From Nitriliruptoraceae bacterium (GTDB lineage: Bacteria > Actinomycetota > Nitriliruptoria > Nitriliruptorales > Nitriliruptoraceae): 58,133 nt of DNA. Shown one piece after another: positions 24,321 through 33,893 of this stretch. How positions within the stretch are numbered: the first letter of the stretch is position 1; every line of letters starts with the position of its first letter. The stretch is from positions 1 through 58,133 of the forward strand of contig SLMP01000030.1 of assembly GCA_007133465.1 (NCBI GenBank), written 5' to 3'. Made by a program: the position numbers and the translations under genes. The notes below the pieces were generated by a model. It saw nothing but the letters and a program-made list of their open reading frames with translations, made no database searches and was not told where the DNA came from.

Positions 24321-25472
24321 TCAGAGGTCGAGCGTCACCGACACGGCGGCGTGGTCGGACGCCTGGTTCACGCCGGCGAGCATCTCCGGGTAGGTGTCCC
24401 ACAAGGTGGGGCGGGTCTTGCGCGACCCCCATAGTCCCTGCCGATGGATCGTGCCGGAACGGAAGGTCGCCGCGAGGTTCCGCGACAGCAGGATGTAATC
24501 GAGCCGGTTGCGGATCGTGCAGGTGTCGAAGGTCCCGGGACGTGGCCCGTGGTCGAAGCCCTCCAGCTCGTAGCAACTCACCAGCGGGCCACCGGGGTCG
24601 AACATCGCGCCGAGGTGCACCGGCGGCGTCTCGACGGCAGGCTGCCCCTCGTTGAGGTCGCCGAGCACGATCACCCGGTCGCCGTCCTCGACGAGCCGGT
24701 CGACGATCCGGCGGACGGCGGCTGCCTGTCGGGCCCGCTTCGTACCGCCGCCGCCGGACTGGCTCTTGAAGTGGTTGACCGCGAGGTGGATCGCACCGCC
24801 CGGGGTGTGCACCCGGTAGACGGGACAGTCACGGCTGAACACCGTGCCGGAGTCGTCGCGCAGGTCGACGTGGGAGCGGATCGAGCGGATGTCGAAGCCG
24901 GGCTTGGTCATCAGCCCGACGTCGATGCCACGGTCATCGTTGCCGTCGACGAGCATCACGTGGCCGTAGCGCCCGTCCAGCAGTTCGCGGTTGAAGCGCT
25001 GCAGCGAGGGCCGGTCCTCCGCCTCGACGACGGCGATCACGTCCGCGTCGATGTCGCGGATGACCCGAGCGGTGAGGTGCACGCCGACCTCGTCCGTGAC
25101 GCCGGTGGCGAGTTCCACCCAGCCGATCCAGTCGTCCCGCCCGGTCGCGGTGATCTCCACGTCCTTGGAGGTGTCCGCCGGTTCCCGGTCGAACGAGCCC
25201 CGGTTCTTGCGCAGCCAGGCCCACGGCGGGTCGGCGCTCCAGCGCCGCCGGATCGCCCCGTGGGTGTTGCGGTGGTAGACACCGAGCGTGAGGAGCAGCT
25301 CGCGCAGCTGCTCACGTTCCGCGTCGCTGTAGGTCTCGTGGGCCGCCAGCACGGTGAACTCGTGGTAGGCGGCGAGGATCGGCGCGCCGACCGACCAGTC
25401 GCGCGAGGTGAACGCCTTCGGGCGCTCGAAGAGGTTCTCGACGTTGAACACCGCGACCGTCACCGACGTCAT
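24321..25472 (-). CDS. Endonuclease/exonuclease/phosphatase (EEP) family protein
   Basis: 383 residues from ATG 25472 (GAGGTGGG upstream). Metal and catalytic motifs in order: VAVFNVENLFER at the N-terminus (Asn, Glu), VIAVVEAEDRPSL, LAVNHFKSQSGGGGTKRARQ (His), VIVLGDLNEGQP (Asp, Asn) and the C-terminal NQASDHAAVSVTL (Asp-His). These are the conserved blocks of the DNase I-like superfamily. An insert of about 70 residues separates the first and second blocks. There is no signal peptide, so it should act in the cytoplasm, on nucleic acid or a phospho-substrate. It is divergent from the SppA-like gene. Confidence 0.85.
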   Translation of the reverse strand: MTSVTVAVFNVENLFERPKAFTSRDWSVGAPILAAYHEFTVLAAHETYSDAEREQLRELLLTLGVYHRNTHGAIRRRWSADPPWAWLRKNRGSFDREPADTSKDVEITATGRDDWIGWVELATGVTDEVGVHLTARVIRDIDADVIAVVEAEDRPSLQRFNRELLDGRYGHVMLVDGNDDRGIDVGLMTKPGFDIRSIRSHVDLRDDSGTVFSRDCPVYRVHTPGGAIHLAVNHFKSQSGGGGTKRARQAAAVRRIVDRLVEDGDRVIVLGDLNEGQPAVETPPVHLGAMFDPGGPLVSCYELEGFDHGPRPGTFDTCTIRNRLDYILLSRNLAATFRSGTIHRQGLWGSRKTRPTLWDTYPEMLAGVNQASDHAAVSVTLDL

Positions 25473-25588
25473 CGGACCCACCTCGTTGCCACGGCGCCCC
25501 TCGAGGACATCATGCAGCAACCGGGGTCCCGGGGGAAGGGCGCTCGTCACGGGCCGTTACGTTGGGCGCCCCGACCAACGAGCCTCCG

Positions 25589-27265
25589 ATGCGTCTCACC
25601 CGCACCCTGCGTTCCCTGCGGACGCCGCGCGCCCTCGCCCTCGACCTGTCCCAGCCGGTGACCGACGCACCGTCCGACGACCTGCTCGCGAGGTTCCGCG
25701 CCCAGGGGCGACCCGCGTTGCGCGACGTCCTGGACGCGCTCGAGGCCGCGGCCAGCGACCCCCGCATCGAAGCGATCGTCGCCAAGGTCGACGCGCCTGC
25801 GGAGACCTGGGCGCACGCGCAGGAACTGCATGCCGCCATCATCGCGTTCCGCGCCAGCGGCAAGCCGGCGATCGCCCACGCCCAGTCCTTCAGCGAGGCC
25901 GGCAACGCCGTGCTCGCCTACCTCGTCGCGACCGCCTTCGAGGAGATCCACCTCCAGCCGACCGGCGACGTCGGTGTCACCGGGGTCGCCGCGGTGCAGC
26001 CGTTCGTGGCCGACCTGCTCGACAAGCTCGACGTCGTCCCGCAGCTCGAGCATCGGCACGAGTACAAGTCGGCGAAGGATCTCTTCACCGAGCGCGGCTT
26101 CACCGACGCCCACCGTGAGGCCGCCGATCGCATCGTCACGAGCATGCACGAGCAGCTCGTCGAGGCGATCGCGGCGGGCCGCGACGTGACGAGCGAGCGA
26201 GCCGCAGCGCTGATCGACCAGGCGCCTCACCTCGGCGAGGACGCGCTCGCCAACGGGCTCGTCGACCGTCTCGCCTACCGCGACGAGACCTTCGCCGAGG
26301 CGAAGCGCCGGGCCGGGGAGGCCGCCACGCTGGTGCCGTTGGACCGCTACCGCTCGGTCGTCCGCCGGCGGCAGCTGCGGCATCCTCGGCGTCCCACGAT
26401 CGCGCTGATCCACGGCCACGGTGCGATCGGGGTCGGCCGGTCGCGTCCCGGGGCGATGGGTTCGTCCATGGGTGCCGACACGGTCGTGGCGGGCTTCCAG
26501 CAGGCGATCAACGACGACCGGGTGCGCGCGATCGTCTTCCGGGTGGAGAGCCCGGGAGGCTCGGCGGTGGCCAGCGACGCGATCTGGCGGGCGGTGGCCC
26601 GCGCGCGCGAGGCCGGCAAGCCGGTGGTGGTGTCGATGGGCGGCGTCGCCGGATCCGGCGGCTACTGGGTGTCGATGGGGGCCGACCGCATCGTCGCGTC
26701 GCCGGGCACGATCACGGGATCGATCGGGGTCGTCTACGGCAAGCTCGTGGCACGCGGGCTGTTCGAACGGGTCGGGATCACCACCGACGAGGTGCACCGC
26801 GGCGACAACGCGCTGCTCATGTCCACCTTCCGGCCCTTCACCGAGGACCAACGCGCCAAGAACGACGCGTTCCTCGACCGCGTGTACGCCACCTTCGTCG
26901 ACCGGGTGGCCGACGGGCGTGGACTCGACCGCGCCCACGTGCACGAGGTCGCGCGTGGCCGGGTGTGGACCGGCACGGACGCGCTGGCGCGCGGCCTCGT
27001 CGACGAGTTGGGCGGGTACCGGCAGGCGCTGGCGGCCGCCCGCTCGCTGGCGGGGATCGCCGCCGACGCACCGGTCAAGCTCGAGGAGCTGCCCCACCGG
27101 CCGCTGCCCGAGCGGCTCGGGCTGCGGCCGCCGGCCGACCCGGAGGCACGGGCGCTGCTCACCGGGCTCGGCGGCCTGGTGCGACTGCTCCGGCCGGGGT
27201 CGGGGACGCAAGCGCAGATGCCCGCCTGGGCCGATCCGGCAGCGCGCGCCGGACCACAGCGCTGA
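25589..27265 (+). CDS. sppA: Signal peptide peptidase SppA, long (67K) type
   Basis: 558 residues with two tandem ClpP-like S49 domains. The first domain carries the general-base lysine in YKSAKDLF (Lys160). The second carries the nucleophile in GGVAGSGGYWVSMGAD (Ser356), with GTITGSIGV following. The 196-residue spacing agrees with the E. coli SppA Lys/Ser pair (about 200). It should cleave leftover signal peptides or other membrane-proximal peptides. Unlike E. coli SppA, the N-terminus (MRLTRTLRSLRTPRALALDL) has no transmembrane helix, so it may be soluble or peripheral. An upstream in-frame TTG (25562) adds nothing hydrophobic. Confidence 0.9.
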   Translation: MRLTRTLRSLRTPRALALDLSQPVTDAPSDDLLARFRAQGRPALRDVLDALEAAASDPRIEAIVAKVDAPAETWAHAQELHAAIIAFRASGKPAIAHAQSFSEAGNAVLAYLVATAFEEIHLQPTGDVGVTGVAAVQPFVADLLDKLDVVPQLEHRHEYKSAKDLFTERGFTDAHREAADRIVTSMHEQLVEAIAAGRDVTSERAAALIDQAPHLGEDALANGLVDRLAYRDETFAEAKRRAGEAATLVPLDRYRSVVRRRQLRHPRRPTIALIHGHGAIGVGRSRPGAMGSSMGADTVVAGFQQAINDDRVRAIVFRVESPGGSAVASDAIWRAVARAREAGKPVVVSMGGVAGSGGYWVSMGADRIVASPGTITGSIGVVYGKLVARGLFERVGITTDEVHRGDNALLMSTFRPFTEDQRAKNDAFLDRVYATFVDRVADGRGLDRAHVHEVARGRVWTGTDALARGLVDELGGYRQALAAARSLAGIAADAPVKLEELPHRPLPERLGLRPPADPEARALLTGLGGLVRLLRPGSGTQAQMPAWADPAARAGPQR

Positions 27266-27445
27266 CCCTCGTCGGGCCCTTGTCCGGACGGCTGTTGGCC
27301 ACGCGACCCGACCGGGCCATGGCTGTGTCCGTCCGGCCACCCCGAGCGTCCGGCGGGGTCGGCGATCGGCCGTACCGTCGGTGCTCCTACCCGGGTCGTA
27401 GGACCGGGGGGACCCCACGCCCCGCACACGAGAGAGGCCACCATC

Positions 27446-27685
27446 ATGCGAACCAACCTGCGCAAGAGCGTCGCCGCGTTCGCGGCCGTCGGCCTGTTCG
27501 CCGTCGGCTGCGGCAACAACGACACCCCCGGCGTCGAGCCGGAGGAGGTCAACACCGACGACGCCGTGACCGAGGAGACCGACCTCGGCGACGACCTCGG
27601 TACCGAGGAAGACCTCGGTACCACCGAAGAGGACGGCATGGACGACGACGGCATGGACGACTACGGCACCGAAGAAGACGCCTGA
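27446..27685 (+). CDS. Small highly acidic lipoprotein
   Basis: 79 residues; AGAGAGG lies about 10 nt before ATG. Lipoprotein signal KSVAAFAAVGLFAVGC with lipid Cys at residue 22. The mature part is almost entirely Asp/Glu/Thr/Gly with imperfect repeats (DLGTEEDLGTTEED, DGMDDDGMDD). No domain is recognisable; it could bind cations at the surface. TACCGT (27373-27378) is a possible -10. A hairpin terminator follows. Confidence 0.75.
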   Translation: MRTNLRKSVAAFAAVGLFAVGCGNNDTPGVEPEEVNTDDAVTEETDLGDDLGTEEDLGTTEEDGMDDDGMDDYGTEEDA

Positions 27686-27705
27686 CCATTCCCTCGTCTG
27701 ACCGC

Positions 27706-27729
27706 GGGCCCCGTCACCTGACGGGGCCC
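27706..27729. terminator. Perfect hairpin between convergent genes
   Basis: GGGCCCCGTC (27706-27715), loop ACCT, GACGGGGCCC (27720-27729). It lies 20 nt after each of the two convergent stop codons and should end transcripts from both sides. Confidence 0.75.
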
Positions 27730-27749
27730 GTCGGGCATTCCGGGGGACG

Positions 27750-28697
27750 TCACCATCCGCGGCTTCGGAGCGCCCCGTCCAACGCCGGCAGCTGCGACGC
27801 CCCGAAGTGGCGCACCTGCAGCAGGCAGTGGTGGAGCTCGAGGACCGCGCGCCGCTCGGCATACCCGTCCAGGAAGGGCAGCTCGGCGGTGTACGCCTCC
27901 CAGAACGCCGGCGGGAACGGGTTGCGCACCGACCGTTGCATGTAGGCGAGGTCCAGCTCCCGGTCGGCGAAGCTGACCTCTGGATCGACCACCCAGCGAC
28001 CCGCCACGACGTTGCCGAGCCACAGGTCGCCGTGGGTCAGCGACGGCGCCGGGCGGGCCGGCAGGAGCGCCTGGATCGGCCCCTCGCACGCGTGCCCCAG
28101 TCGGGTGCGGAAGCTCGCCGGCAGGCCGGGGTCGCCGAGATGGGTGCGCACCCGCCGCTCGACGTAGAACGTCGGCCAGTCGTCCGACCACGTGTTGTCC
28201 TGCAGGAAACGGCCGGCGTGGTTGTGCCGATGCCAGCCGTAGCGCGGGCCGATCACCTGGTGCATCACGGCGATGGCGTGGCCGACGAGGCCCCAGTCGG
28301 CCGGACCCCCGACCTGCTCCAGCACGAGCGTGCGACCGGCCGCGCCGAGCACCCGCGGGACCGGCACGCCCGCGGCGGCCAGCGCCTGCAGCCCGTCGAC
28401 CTCGCCGTCCGCCGGGAAGCGCGTCCGCTTGACGATCGCGACCGTGCCGTCGGCGAACCGGGCGCGCCACGTCGTGCCGACCCATCCCCCCTCCACCTCC
28501 TCCAGCGCCACCGGGCGGGGGAGCGCCTCCGGCCACTCGTCGCCGGCGAGGCGGAGCGCACGCCGGAGCTCCTCGGGCCAGGGTTCCCGATCGGCGTCGA
28601 GCCGGCGGCGCAGCGCCGGCGACCACCCGGCTCGGGACGAGGGAGCAGGCTCCCGAGGTCCGGTGCCCGGCGGGGAGGGTTCGCGGGTGTCGTCCAC
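27750..28697 (-). CDS. Fructosamine-kinase-family protein
   Basis: 315 residues from GTG. It resembles fructosamine 3-kinases (PF03881), which phosphorylate sugar adducts on amines so that they fall off. Seen: GTTWRARFADGTVAIVKR (nucleotide-binding Lys), LVLEQVGGP, the family-specific GRFLQDNTWSDDWPTFYVERR, the catalytic loop LTHGDLWLGNV and the metal-binding VVDPEVSFADRELDLAYM. The long Pro-rich N-terminus (about 60 residues) is atypical. It is divergent from the GH13 gene (38 nt apart); the two could share regulation in sugar metabolism. Confidence 0.85.
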   Translation of the reverse strand: MDDTREPSPPGTGPREPAPSSRAGWSPALRRRLDADREPWPEELRRALRLAGDEWPEALPRPVALEEVEGGWVGTTWRARFADGTVAIVKRTRFPADGEVDGLQALAAAGVPVPRVLGAAGRTLVLEQVGGPADWGLVGHAIAVMHQVIGPRYGWHRHNHAGRFLQDNTWSDDWPTFYVERRVRTHLGDPGLPASFRTRLGHACEGPIQALLPARPAPSLTHGDLWLGNVVAGRWVVDPEVSFADRELDLAYMQRSVRNPFPPAFWEAYTAELPFLDGYAERRAVLELHHCLLQVRHFGASQLPALDGALRSRGW

Positions 28698-28735
28698 CCC
28701 CTCGACGCTAGCCTCGCGACACCCGAGGAGCGCCG

Positions 28736-30127
28736 ATGCCCACCTGGCCGGAGCAGACCATCTTCTGGCACGTCTACCCGCTCGGGTTCACCCGGGCGGA
28801 AAGGGAGGCGCTGCCAGCCGACGCCCCACCGGTGCCCCGGCTGCGCCAGCTCGAGCCGTGGCTCGACTACCTGATCGAGCTCGGAGCCAACGGGCTCGCG
28901 CTGGGGCCGGTGTTCGCGTCCGAGACCCACGGGTACGACACCCTCGACCACCTGCGCGTCGACCGCCGCCTCGGCACCGACGAGGATCTCGCCTGGCTGC
29001 TCTCCGCCTGCCACGACCGTGGCATCCGGGTGCTGTTGGACGGGGTGTTCAACCACGTCGGGGAGCGGTTCCCCGCCTTCCAGGACGTGGTGGCCCACGG
29101 GCGGGACTCGCGGTACGCGGACTGGTTCCGGATCGACTGGGACGCCGACACCGAGCGGGGCTTCGACCACGCCGACTTCGAGGGCCACCACCACCTGATC
29201 GCCCTCGACCACTCCAGCCCCGCCGTCGCCGATCACGTCGTCGCCGTGATGGAACACTGGCTCGGCGCCGGCGCGGACGGCTGGCGGCTCGACGCCGCCT
29301 ACGCGGTACCGCCCACGTTCTGGCGTGAGGTCACCGACCGGGTCCGCGGCCGCTTCCCCGACGCGTGGTTCGTCGGTGAGGTGATCCACGCCCCGTACGT
29401 CCCGTGGCTGACCGACGCGCATCTCGACGCCGTGACCCAGTACGAGCTGTGGAAGTCCACCTGGAGCGCGCTCAACGACCACAACTTCTACGAGCTCGCC
29501 CACGCCCTCGACCGGCACCAGGAGGTCGTCGCCACCGCCCCGCCGATGACCTTCCTCGGCAACCACGACGTCACCCGCATCGCCACCCAGCTCGACGACG
29601 ACCGCCACCTGACCCACGCCCTCGCGCTGCTGCTGACCCTCCCGGGGATCCCCAGCATCTACGCCGGCGACGAGCAGGGCTTCACCGGCGAGAAGCAGGA
29701 GCACGCCGCCGGCGACGACGCCGTCCGGCCGGCGTTCCCCTCGTCGCCGGGCGAGCTGCTGCCGTTCGGATGGCCGCTGTTCCACCGCCACCAGGAGCTG
29801 ATCGGCGTCCGGCGCCGTCATCCGTGGCTCGTGACCGCCGAGGTGCGGGTGCTGGTGCTCGACAACGCCCAGCTCGCCTATGCCCTCCGGCCGGCTGGCA
29901 CCTCCGAGGCGGACACCGCCGACCGCCTGGTGGTGCTGCTCAACCTCGCGGACGGCCCCGCTCGTTTCGAACCGGCCCGCGACGCCGTGCCCGGCGAGTA
30001 CGCGATCGTCGCGGACGGTGGTCCCGCCGACGACGCCGACGCGGGCTCTGGCGGGACGGGGTCCGACGACGGCGGGCTCTGGGCCCTCGGTTCGCACCGC
30101 TGGCGCATCCTCGCCCTCATCACCTGA
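28736..30127 (+). CDS. GH13 (alpha-amylase family) glycoside hydrolase or transferase
   Basis: 463 residues, GAGGAG 7 nt upstream of ATG. The catalytic triad is present: nucleophile Asp186 (GADGWRLDAAYAV), acid/base Glu215 (WFVGEVIH) and Asp278 (FLGNHDVTRIA); the first conserved region is LLDGVFNHVG. There is no signal peptide, so it works on cytoplasmic alpha-glucans or oligosaccharides, such as a maltodextrin glucosidase or sucrose/trehalose-type enzyme. It stops 7 nt before the first of two MutS-like genes, giving an unusual presumed operon. Confidence 0.88.
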   Translation: MPTWPEQTIFWHVYPLGFTRAEREALPADAPPVPRLRQLEPWLDYLIELGANGLALGPVFASETHGYDTLDHLRVDRRLGTDEDLAWLLSACHDRGIRVLLDGVFNHVGERFPAFQDVVAHGRDSRYADWFRIDWDADTERGFDHADFEGHHHLIALDHSSPAVADHVVAVMEHWLGAGADGWRLDAAYAVPPTFWREVTDRVRGRFPDAWFVGEVIHAPYVPWLTDAHLDAVTQYELWKSTWSALNDHNFYELAHALDRHQEVVATAPPMTFLGNHDVTRIATQLDDDRHLTHALALLLTLPGIPSIYAGDEQGFTGEKQEHAAGDDAVRPAFPSSPGELLPFGWPLFHRHQELIGVRRRHPWLVTAEVRVLVLDNAQLAYALRPAGTSEADTADRLVVLLNLADGPARFEPARDAVPGEYAIVADGGPADDADAGSGGTGSDDGGLWALGSHRWRILALIT

Positions 30128-30134
30128 GCCCCAC

Positions 30135-31697
30135 ATGTCCAGCGATCCCGCCCCCGCCCCACCGGCGATCAGCGTGCTGTTCCGCACCGCCGCGGACGAG
30201 CCACCCCCACCGGATGGGCTGGACCGCGCGGCGCTGGAGGACCTGAACCTCGACCAGCTGGTGGGGGTGCTCGCCCGCCGACGGCCGTCCTACGACCTCA
30301 CCCCGACCGTCACCCGCCGGCTCACGGACCCCGACGCCGTCGCCTACCGCCAGGAGGTCTTCCGCGACCTCGACCGCGACGACGTCCGCGACGCGGTCGA
30401 CCGGTTCTGCGCCGCGATGCTCCGGCTGCGCCGGTTCCGGTCCCTCGCCGTCTCCCGGCAGGCGCCTGCGGAACGACGCAGCTGGCACCTGCACGCCGGG
30501 CGGGTGTACGTCGAGGCGGTCACCCGGCTGGTGGGCGACCTCGCCGCCCTGGAGGTCCGCTCGCGAGGACTGACGCGCCTGCACGGGCACCTCGAGCAAC
30601 TGCTCGCCTCGTCGCCGTTCCGCACGCTCGCCGCCGACACCGAGCGGGTCCACGCAGCGCTCGGCACCGTCCGCTACCGCCTCCACCTCGTCCCCCAAGG
30701 CGTCGAGGTGCTGCACGACGACGGCGACGAGACGGACCTCACGGCGGCGCTCGCGACCACGTTCGCCGCCTTCCTCCCGGACGAGCTGCCGGTCCCGAAC
30801 CCGGAGCCCCGCCGGGCGGCGGCGATGACCCACCTCGAGGCCCAGATCCTCGACCGGGTCGCGGAGCTGGAGCCAGAGACCTTCGCCGCGTTGGAGGGCT
30901 ACGTCGACGACCACCCCGACCCGGTGGACCCCGCCGTGCTCGCCTTCGACCGCGACGTGCAGTTCTACCTCGCCTACCTCGAGCACGTGGCGACGCTGCG
31001 GCGGGCCGGCCTACCGTTCTGCGAGCCGATTGTGACCCGCGCCGCCGGGTCGCCGGTCCTGCGCGAGACCTTCGACCTGCTGCTCGCCGACAAGCTGCTG
31101 ACCGAGGGTGCGCGTCCGGTCGGCAACTCCCTCGAGCTCGCGGACCCCGAACGCCTGGTGGTGGTGACCGGCGCGAACCAGGGTGGCAAGACCACCTTCG
31201 CGCGCACGCTCGGCCAGGTGTACCACCTCGCGAGCATCGGCTGCCCGGTGCCCGGCCGCGAGGTCCGCCTGACGCTGCCCGACCGGGTCCTCACCCACTT
31301 CGCCCGCGAGGAGCGGCTCGCCGACCGCCACGGGCGACTGCAGGACGACCTGCTGCGGATGCGCGTGATCCTCCAGACGGCCAGCGCCGACAGCCTCGTG
31401 ATCCTCAACGAACTGTTCCGCTCGACCACGATCGTCGACGCCCAGGTCCTCGGCCGGCGCATCCTCGATCGGCTCGCCGGTGTCGGCGCACTCACCGTCT
31501 ACGTCACCTTCATCGACGAGCTCGCCGCGCGCGGGCCCGACACCGTCAGCCTGGTCGCGACCGTCGACCCGAGCGACCCGGCGCTGCGGACGTTCCGGCT
31601 GGAACGTCGGCCCGCCGACGGGCGCGCCCACGCCGCCGCACTCGCAGAACGGCACGGGCTGACCTACGAGGCGATCCGCGCGAGGCACCGCACATGA
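30135..31697 (+). CDS. MutS-type ATPase, member A of a paralogous pair
   Basis: 520 residues. The N-terminal two thirds are helical and resemble the core/lever region of MutS; the C-terminal third is the MutS ATPase domain (PF00488) with Walker A GANQGGKTT at 346-354. Walker B reads LVILNELFRSTT, with Asn in place of the usual Asp before Glu. The mismatch-recognition domain I is absent. It overlaps the next gene, of equal length, by 4 nt (ATGA), suggesting two subunits of a heterodimer. A role in DNA repair or recombination is assumed from the ATPase family; no function is established for this subfamily as far as I know. Confidence 0.85.
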   Translation: MSSDPAPAPPAISVLFRTAADEPPPPDGLDRAALEDLNLDQLVGVLARRRPSYDLTPTVTRRLTDPDAVAYRQEVFRDLDRDDVRDAVDRFCAAMLRLRRFRSLAVSRQAPAERRSWHLHAGRVYVEAVTRLVGDLAALEVRSRGLTRLHGHLEQLLASSPFRTLAADTERVHAALGTVRYRLHLVPQGVEVLHDDGDETDLTAALATTFAAFLPDELPVPNPEPRRAAAMTHLEAQILDRVAELEPETFAALEGYVDDHPDPVDPAVLAFDRDVQFYLAYLEHVATLRRAGLPFCEPIVTRAAGSPVLRETFDLLLADKLLTEGARPVGNSLELADPERLVVVTGANQGGKTTFARTLGQVYHLASIGCPVPGREVRLTLPDRVLTHFAREERLADRHGRLQDDLLRMRVILQTASADSLVILNELFRSTTIVDAQVLGRRILDRLAGVGALTVYVTFIDELAARGPDTVSLVATVDPSDPALRTFRLERRPADGRAHAAALAERHGLTYEAIRARHRT

Positions 31698-33256
31698 GGC
31701 CCCGGCTGCTGCACCCCGACGAGGACCTCGACCTCGACCACCCCGTCCCGTCCAACGCCCACGAACTGCTGCGCGACCTCGGCCTGGACGACCTCGTCGC
31801 CGGCATGGCGGCTGGGGACACGACGATCGCCGAGGTGGCCCGCCACACGCTGCTGACGAGCCTGACCGACCCCGCCGTGATCGGCTACCGGCAGGCGGTC
31901 CTGCGCGACGCGCTGGCGCACCCGGAGCTGCTCCGGACGCTCCACCGCCTGGCGGAGGGCGCCCTGCTGCGCGAGCAACACGTCTACCACGGGCTGGTCA
32001 GCAACCCGGGCAGCGTGCTGAAGCGGGCCACGGAGGTGCTGGAGCTCGCGCTCGAGGACCTGCGCCGGCTGCGCGACCTCGCGGCACGGTACGTCGACGA
32101 GGTCCGTTCCCCCGCGCTGACCGCCCTGTTCACGACCCTCCGCGACCAGTTCGACGAGCCGGCGCTGGCTGCGTTCGACGCGCAGGTGCAGCAGCTGCGT
32201 TTCCGCGACGGGGTCGTCGTCTCCGCGCGCCTCGGGCTCGGCTGCCGGGCCACCGACCTCGTCCTGCGCGCACGCCCGTCGCGCGGCCCGGTCCTGCGGC
32301 GGCTCCTCCCACCCTCCCGGTCCAGCACCGTGATCCGGATCGACGACGCCAGCGACGTCGACCGGCGGGCGCTGACCGACCTGCGCGAGCAGGCGCTCGG
32401 CGACGCCGCGAAGGTGATGGGGCGGGTCAGCGACGAGGTGCTGCGGTTCCTGACCCTGCTGCACCAGGAGCTCGGGTTCTACGTCGGCTGCCTCGCGCTG
32501 TACGACCGACTCCGGGTGACCGGCGCGCCGGTGTGCTTCCCGGACCCGTCGACCGACGCGCGTCCCGTCCTCGTGGCCCGCGAGCTGTACGACCCCGGGC
32601 TCAGCCTGCGCACCGGTGGGCGGGTCGTCGGCAACGACGTCGCGGCGGACGGTGTGCCGCTGGTGATGGTCACCGGCGCGAACCAGGGCGGCAAGTCGAC
32701 CTTCCTGCGCAGCGTCGGGCTCGCTCAGCTGATGCTGCAGGCCGGCACGTTCGTCGCGGCCGGGTCGTTCCGCGCGACGGTGGCCACGCGGCTGTTCACC
32801 CACGTCGAACGTGACGAGGACACGACGCTGCGCAGCGGCCGGCTCGACGCCGAACTGCGGGAGATGCGCGCGATCGACGACCAGCTGGCCCCCGGCGACC
32901 TGCTGCTGTGCAACGAGTCGTTCAGCTCCACCAACGAACGCGAGGGGTCGCTGCTCGCCCACGCCATCGTCCGGGCGCACGTCGAGTCCGGCGTACGGGT
33001 GGTGTACGTCACGCACCTGTTCGACCTGGCGCGTGCCCTGCACGAGGACGCGCCGGCCACGACCTGCTTCCTGCGCGCCGAACGGCGCGAGGACGGCACC
33101 CGCACCTTCAAGCTGCTCGCCGGCCCTCCGCTGCCGACGAGCTTCGGCGAGGACCTCTACCGGCGCATCTTCGGCGAGGACGGCGAGCCTGATCGCGACA
33201 GGGACGGGGGCGGGGACGGAGACGGAACCGCCGGCCTGCGGTCGTCGGCGACCTGA
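31694..33256 (+). CDS. MutS-type ATPase, member B of a paralogous pair
   Basis: Also 520 residues, with the same plan as its upstream partner: early domain TLLTSLTDPAVIGYRQAVLRD aligns with RRLTDPDAVAYRQEVFRD of member A. Walker A is GANQGGKST at 328-336, and Walker B reads LLLCNESFSSTNEREG, again Asn-Glu. It has an additional middle segment with VVVSARLGLGCRATDLVLRARP that A lacks, and an Asp/Gly-rich C-terminal tail of about 30 residues. Domain I of MutS is missing. Translational overlap with member A indicates a stoichiometric complex. It is convergent with tdk. Confidence 0.85.
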   Translation: MRPRLLHPDEDLDLDHPVPSNAHELLRDLGLDDLVAGMAAGDTTIAEVARHTLLTSLTDPAVIGYRQAVLRDALAHPELLRTLHRLAEGALLREQHVYHGLVSNPGSVLKRATEVLELALEDLRRLRDLAARYVDEVRSPALTALFTTLRDQFDEPALAAFDAQVQQLRFRDGVVVSARLGLGCRATDLVLRARPSRGPVLRRLLPPSRSSTVIRIDDASDVDRRALTDLREQALGDAAKVMGRVSDEVLRFLTLLHQELGFYVGCLALYDRLRVTGAPVCFPDPSTDARPVLVARELYDPGLSLRTGGRVVGNDVAADGVPLVMVTGANQGGKSTFLRSVGLAQLMLQAGTFVAAGSFRATVATRLFTHVERDEDTTLRSGRLDAELREMRAIDDQLAPGDLLLCNESFSSTNEREGSLLAHAIVRAHVESGVRVVYVTHLFDLARALHEDAPATTCFLRAERREDGTRTFKLLAGPPLPTSFGEDLYRRIFGEDGEPDRDRDGGGDGDGTAGLRSSAT

Positions 33257-33266
33257 CCGGTCGCGC

Positions 33267-33893
33267 TCAGCTCACCAGCGCCACCGGCCGCTCGCCGGCC
33301 GCGACGGCGCGGGTCACACCCTGGCGGTGGTGGGTCCGACACAGCACCTCGTAGGCCACCTCGGCGGTGTCGACGTCCCCGACGACGACCTGCTCGCCCT
33401 CCCGCTGGATCCGCCCGTCGAGCGTGCGGGCGTTGAGCGTGCCGCGGGCTCCGCACCAGCAACGGGCCTCGACCTGCAGCTCACGCCGGCGGTCGGCGAG
33501 CTCGAGGAGCCGCTGCGAACCCGGGAACAGCGCCGTGGTGAAGTCCGTCAGCAGCCCGAAGGCCTGCACCTCGACGTCCAGGTCGTCGACGATCTCGGCG
33601 AGCTGCTCGACCTGTGCAGGGGTGTAGAACTGCACCTCGTCGCAGATCAGCGTGTCGACACCGTCGCCGTTCGCCACCAGCCGATCGACGTACCCGCGCA
33701 GGTCGAGGTCGTCGCCGACGATCGTCGCCGGCTGTGCGAGCCCGATGCGGGAACTGATGGCGCCGCCCTCGCGGTCGTGCTTGGTCAAGAGCAGGCAGCG
33801 CTCGCCCGCGGCGACGGCGTTGTGGTGCAGCTGCAGCGCCAGCGTCGACTTGCCGCAGTTCATGGTCCCGTAGAAGAAGGTCAGCTCGGCCAC
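33267..33893 (-). CDS. tdk: Thymidine kinase (type II)
   Basis: 208 residues from GTG 33893 (GAGGA 8-9 nt upstream). It phosphorylates thymidine for nucleotide salvage. P-loop FYGTMNCGKST at about 7-17, Walker B/catalytic LICDEVQFY (Glu), lasso region VQAFGLLTDF and the structural zinc ligands CWC and CRTHH. All are typical of bacterial tetrameric TK. It is encoded 95 nt downstream of a histidine kinase gene on the same strand. Confidence 0.93.
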   Translation of the reverse strand: MAELTFFYGTMNCGKSTLALQLHHNAVAAGERCLLLTKHDREGGAISSRIGLAQPATIVGDDLDLRGYVDRLVANGDGVDTLICDEVQFYTPAQVEQLAEIVDDLDVEVQAFGLLTDFTTALFPGSQRLLELADRRRELQVEARCWCGARGTLNARTLDGRIQREGEQVVVGDVDTAEVAYEVLCRTHHRQGVTRAVAAGERPVALVS

